Source: Novosphingobium sp. CF614
Lineage (GTDB): Bacteria; Pseudomonadota; Alphaproteobacteria; Sphingomonadales; Sphingomonadaceae
Reading direction: 5' to 3'
DNA: 64,000 bases
Assembly (NCBI RefSeq): GCF_900113255.1
Contig: NZ_FOOR01000007.1
Span: forward strand, 149,181 to 213,180
Shown here: one piece after another, positions 61,331 to 64,000 of the stretch
How the letters are laid out: each line of letters starts with the position of its first letter
Numbering within the stretch: position 1 is the stretch's first letter
Program-made: the position numbers and the translations under genes
Notes under the pieces: model-generated
Database searches by the model: none
The model's input: only the letters and a program-made list of their open reading frames with translations
Told to the model about the DNA's origin: nothing

Positions 61331-62641
61331 TTGCGCGCAGGGGGAGTGCCGAGGCGACCCGGAAGGAAGCTGGCTAAAGCGAAGAACACGAAATCCGAAT
61401 CAAGACCCGCTCACTTCGAGCGGGAGTGGCGCAGATTTCGGGCACGGTGCCCTGGCAGGCTGGCGGCGCTCTCGGCCCTGGTATCGCTCGCTTCGTGCGT
61501 TGACGTGATCCCCGGCACCGCGCCTTCCGTGCTGCCTCCCGCCGAGACCGCCGTCGCGCTGGGCGTCAGACCGGGCCCGGCGTTTTCCCATCTCTCGCTG
61601 ACCGAACCGGACGCCACCAAGGCGCTCGCCGGGTTCCGCGAGAGCTGCCCGCGCGTGACCTCGCGCATCGACGGCAGCGGGCTGACCCGGCCCGAGGACT
61701 GGCGGCAGGCCTGCACCGCCGCCGCCAATTGGGGGACGGGATCGGCGGTGCTGTTCTTCGCCAGCTATTTCGAAACCGCGCGCGTCGGCGACGGCAAGGC
61801 CTATGCCACCGGCTACTACGAGCCCGAGATCGCCGGATCGCGCACCCGCCAGCCCGGCTTCGAGGTTCCCGTCTACCGCCTGCCGCCCGACCTCGTGCGC
61901 GCCCGCCCGGGCGACGCTCCGCCGCTGGCCGACGGCAAGATGCCGCTGGGCCGCTACGGTGCCGACGGCATCTTCACCGCGTACCACGACCGTGCCGCGA
62001 TCGCGCGGGGCGTGCTGATGGGCCGGGGGCTGGAGATCGCCTGGGCGGCCGATCCGGTGGAATTCTTCTTCCTCCAGGTTCAGGGATCGGGCCGGCTGCG
62101 CCTGCCCGACGGGTCGGTGATGCGCATCGGCTATGCCGGGCAGAACGGCATGCCCTATACCGGCATCGGCACCGTGATGCGCGAGCGCGGGCTGCTCGGC
62201 TCCGGGTCCGGGCAGTACTCCGGCTCGATGCAGGGCATCATGCGCTACTTGCGCGAGCACCCGGCCGAGGGCAAGGCGCTGATGGACGCGAACCGGTCCT
62301 ACGTGTTCTTCAGGGAACTGACCGGCGCCCCCACCGACGGCCCTACTGGCGCGCTGGGCGTGCCGGTGCGTTCGGGCAGCTCGGTCGCCGCCGATCCCCG
62401 CTACGTGCCGCTGGGCGCGCCGGTCTGGTTCGATCTCGACCGGCCCGAGGCCGACGGGCTGTGGATCGCGCAGGATACCGGCGGCGCGATCAAGGGTCCC
62501 AACCGCTTCGACACCTTCTGGGGCGCCGGCAGCCAGGCGCGCCTGACCGCCGGCGGCATGAGCGGGCGGGGCGAGGCGCTGGTGCTGGTTCCGAAGGGAA
62601 CGCTGGCCCGGCTGCTGGGCAGAGGGCCCGGCACGCGATGA
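61331..62641 (+). CDS. mltA: Membrane-bound lytic murein transglycosylase A, lipoprotein
   Basis: MltA cleaves peptidoglycan glycan strands with 1,6-anhydro product formation. The 436-residue protein has a lipobox (SLASC, Cys56), the MltA domain (FFASYFETARVGDGKAYATG, EPVEFFFLQVQGSGRLRL-like region with VQGSGR) and the 3D domain with catalytic Asp (GLWIAQDTGGAIKGPNRFD). The only in-frame start with a site is TTG 61331, preceded by GGGAGG at a spacing of 6. The unusually long, basic pre-signal stretch includes a dispersed 24-base repeat. smr overlaps its end. Confidence 0.93.
   Translation: MRAGGVPRRPGRKLAKAKNTKSESRPAHFEREWRRFRARCPGRLAALSALVSLASCVDVIPGTAPSVLPPAETAVALGVRPGPAFSHLSLTEPDATKALAGFRESCPRVTSRIDGSGLTRPEDWRQACTAAANWGTGSAVLFFASYFETARVGDGKAYATGYYEPEIAGSRTRQPGFEVPVYRLPPDLVRARPGDAPPLADGKMPLGRYGADGIFTAYHDRAAIARGVLMGRGLEIAWAADPVEFFFLQVQGSGRLRLPDGSVMRIGYAGQNGMPYTGIGTVMRERGLLGSGSGQYSGSMQGIMRYLREHPAEGKALMDANRSYVFFRELTGAPTDGPTGALGVPVRSGSSVAADPRYVPLGAPVWFDLDRPEADGLWIAQDTGGAIKGPNRFDTFWGAGSQARLTAGGMSGRGEALVLVPKGTLARLLGRGPGTR
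61389..61412. repeat. 24-base dispersed repeat, copy 2, inside mltA
   Basis: Matches 33330-33353 with one mismatch. It encodes residues about 20-27 of the mltA product, before the signal peptide's hydrophobic core. Confidence 0.6.
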
Positions 62642-63228
62642 GGCAGCGCCGGCTGACGGCGCGCGAAGCGGAAGCCTGGGCCCAGGTCGCCCGCACCGTG
62701 AAGCCGCTCGCGCCATCCCCGGAGCCGGCCGAGCACCGCGCGGAGCCGCCCGCCGGCGCCGCGCCCGCAGCCGAACCGGCTCCGCCCCCCGCCAGGAAGC
62801 CCAAGGGCCGCGTGCCGCCCGCGCCTGCCTCACCCGGCCGGCCCCTCTCCCGCGCGGTGGCCCGCGCGCTGGACTGCCCCCCTCCCCCGCTTGACGGCAC
62901 CTGGGAACGGCGCATCGCCAAAGGCGCACTGGTGCCCGATTTCAGCCTGGACCTGCATGGCGCCAGCCTGGACCAGGCCCATGGCCGGCTGATGCATGGG
63001 CTCACGCAGGCCCGGGCGATGGGCGCGCGGGTAGTGCTGGTGGTCACCGGCAAGCCCCGCCCCGTCGACGCCATGGACCGGGCCGAGAGCCGCGGCGCCA
63101 TCCGCGCCAAACTCGCCGACTGGCTCGCCGCCAGCGAGCACGCCGGCCAGATCGCCGCCATCCGGGGCGCCCACCGCCGCCATGGGGGCGCCGGCGCCGT
63201 CTACCTCGTGCTCAGACGGCAGCGCTGA
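62638..63228 (+). CDS. Smr domain protein
   Basis: A 196-residue protein with a Pro/Ala-rich N-terminal half (about 25-75) and a C-terminal Smr domain, a nuclease-like domain also found in MutS2. The Smr motifs are LDLHGASLDQAHGRL (DLHG), VLVVTGKPRP and HGGAGAVYLVLRR. The ATG overlaps the mltA stop (ATGA), so they are co-translated. Role in RNA or DNA cleavage is inferred from the family. Confidence 0.9.
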   Translation: MRQRRLTAREAEAWAQVARTVKPLAPSPEPAEHRAEPPAGAAPAAEPAPPPARKPKGRVPPAPASPGRPLSRAVARALDCPPPPLDGTWERRIAKGALVPDFSLDLHGASLDQAHGRLMHGLTQARAMGARVVLVVTGKPRPVDAMDRAESRGAIRAKLADWLAASEHAGQIAAIRGAHRRHGGAGAVYLVLRRQR

Positions 63229-63237
63229 CCCGCCGCC

Positions 63238-63444
63238 TCACCACTTCCCCCCGGCCTCCTCGATCGCCTTGAGCAGCGCGCGCTTGGACTCGGTACGGTT
63301 CTGGCCGGAATTGCGAGGCAATTCCGGCAAGCCAAGCTCCGCCTTGCGGCGGGCGATCTTGTCCGCCATCTCGCGGTGCGAAACCCGGCGCAAGCCCTTG
63401 TCGGGATCGGCAGCGCCGGGTTCAGGTGATGTCTTCGACGCCAT
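63238..63444 (-). CDS. Small conserved hypothetical protein
   Basis: A 68-residue basic protein (SHREMADKIARRKAELGL, ESKRALLKAIEEAGGKW), mostly helical, of unknown function. The ATG at 63444 lies within the 3' end of the neighbouring minus-strand gene, overlapping it by 23 bases, so the two are translationally coupled. It converges on the Smr gene with a 9-base gap. The overlap resembles toxin-antitoxin style pairs, but no homology is claimed. Confidence 0.65.
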   Translation of the reverse strand: MASKTSPEPGAADPDKGLRRVSHREMADKIARRKAELGLPELPRNSGQNRTESKRALLKAIEEAGGKW

Positions 63445-63778
63445 AGTCGCCCATGCTTTCTTCGCGGATGCGGCGTTCAAGATAGTGCATGTCCGCATCC
63501 GGGTGAAGCGCCAGCAGGGCGCGAGCCTGCCCGAGCATCTCGGGCGCACTGCCGGAAGCATACTGCCCCATACGGTCGGCGATCAGGTCTTCGACCGCGA
63601 TCACGGCGAAACCGCCCCCTTCGGCGAAGTCCTCGATCAGCAGGATATGGTCGCGATCGACCGAACCGTCCATCGGCACCGAGGCGACCACTTCGAAACC
63701 CAGCGCCAGTTCCGGATGAATCCACCCGCGCGTCGCCTTGCCGGGGCCGAAGGGTCGAACGAAGCCATTCTGCTGCAT
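63422..63778 (-). pseudogene. 5'-truncated nucleotidyltransferase-like gene remnant
   Basis: The C-terminal 118 residues from the Met at 63778 (MQQNGFVRPFGPGKATRGW, then HPELALGFEVVASV, EDLIADRMGQYASG, YLERRIREESMGDYGVEDIT) look like a nucleotidyltransferase-like protein from which the N-terminal catalytic half is missing. The frame continues upstream without a stop into an IS110-type transposase fragment, so it appears truncated by an insertion and possibly re-started. The downstream small gene overlaps its end. It could still be translated from 63778. Confidence 0.55.
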
Positions 63779-63841
63779 GATGGCCTCGAATTGCTGTTGA
63801 CGCGGCGTACATAGGCTGTGTGGACGAATTTTGCCTGATAG

Positions 63842-64000
63842 AAAATTCCCTATTCCCAAGATGAATCGGCTCTGATTGTCGGTCCAGTGATTGCCGGCGC
63901 CATATGTGCGGCCTTGGCGAAGCAGGAAGCCGAGCACCTGCTGGCGGGCCCGGCGCAGTCCCTGCATCGCCATCTGACGCGCACGGCACAGATCACGCAT
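63842..64000 (-). mobile_element. IS110-family transposase fragment
   Basis: The frame entering from the right edge reads RDLCRARQMAMQGLRRARQQ, then LGFLLRQGRTYGAGNHWT, which is characteristic of the central region of IS110/IS1111-type transposases. The match fades within about 20 residues after NHWT, where the sequence passes in frame into unrelated, more AT-rich DNA before the truncated gene. The remainder lies outside the window, so whether a whole element is present cannot be told. Confidence 0.6.

Noticed and set aside
63238..63778. Naming the 63.2-63.8 kb pair a toxin-antitoxin system
   Set aside because: Overlap and small size are suggestive, but neither protein shows a known toxin or antitoxin motif and one is probably truncated.
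1..64000. CRISPR array, tRNA or rRNA genes
   Set aside because: No regularly spaced direct repeats and no cloverleaf or rRNA-like sequence was recognised in the intergenic regions; this was by eye, so a tRNA scan would be needed to exclude all.

Overview
The window is GC-rich chromosomal DNA from an alphaproteobacterium, most likely of the order Sphingomonadales (Novosphingobium/Sphingobium-like). This rests on gene content (COQ9 and UbiB/UbiE ubiquinone genes, Tat-exported PhoX, a CopA/CopB outer-membrane copper system, a large TonB receptor), on the block secB / Tim44-like / mltA / Smr, and on short palindromic repeats in many intergenic gaps. These are family-level inferences from reading the sequence; no database was searched.

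Left third (1-17 kb), mostly housekeeping: a PhoX-type phosphatase cut by the left edge, a Crp/Fnr regulator, ssb, feoA-feoB with a candidate Fur operator, a GST, a COQ9-like gene with an ankyrin gene, a run of sco1 / ycgN-like / ygjP-like metallopeptidase, ribD-ribE, an SDR/cfa pair, argG and an RlpA-like protein.

Middle (17-43 kb), accessory: an uptake and catabolic island with a TonB-dependent receptor, a 2-hydroxyacid dehydrogenase, a HAD dehalogenase-like protein, a complete dipeptide-class ABC importer with a fused double ATPase, a GNAT acetyltransferase, two aldehyde dehydrogenases, a tartrate/isopropylmalate-type dehydrogenase, an omega-aminotransferase, an Lrp/AsnC regulator, an M20 amidohydrolase and two FAD amine/amino-acid oxidases. 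The set fits import and stepwise oxidation of an amine-bearing molecule whose identity cannot be read from the sequence. A copper-resistance cluster (copB, copA, ECF sigma, metal sensor, small membrane protein, and divergent copC-copD) sits inside this island at 33.4-38.8 kb.

43-49 kb: a DUF1624-type membrane acyltransferase, then a tight three-gene operon (44.9-48.8 kb): an uncharacterised protein with a hydrophobic central segment, an alpha/beta hydrolase with a GHSFG nucleophile elbow, and a caspase-clan (C25/CHAT-like) cysteine peptidase with a His/Cys pair. This is the best candidate in the window for an undescribed system, possibly a protease/lipase conflict or cell-death module.

Right third (49-64 kb), again core: ubiE, ubiB, a polytopic membrane protein, coaBC with a very long linker, dut, a DUF4136 lipoprotein, a MOSC protein, trpS, murJ, secB, a Tim44-like protein, mltA and an Smr protein. 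The right edge holds an IS110-type transposase remnant joined in frame to a 5'-truncated gene, overlapped by a 68-residue partner. At least two families of palindromic intergenic repeats recur; one family often abuts stop codons. No tRNA, rRNA or CRISPR array was recognised.
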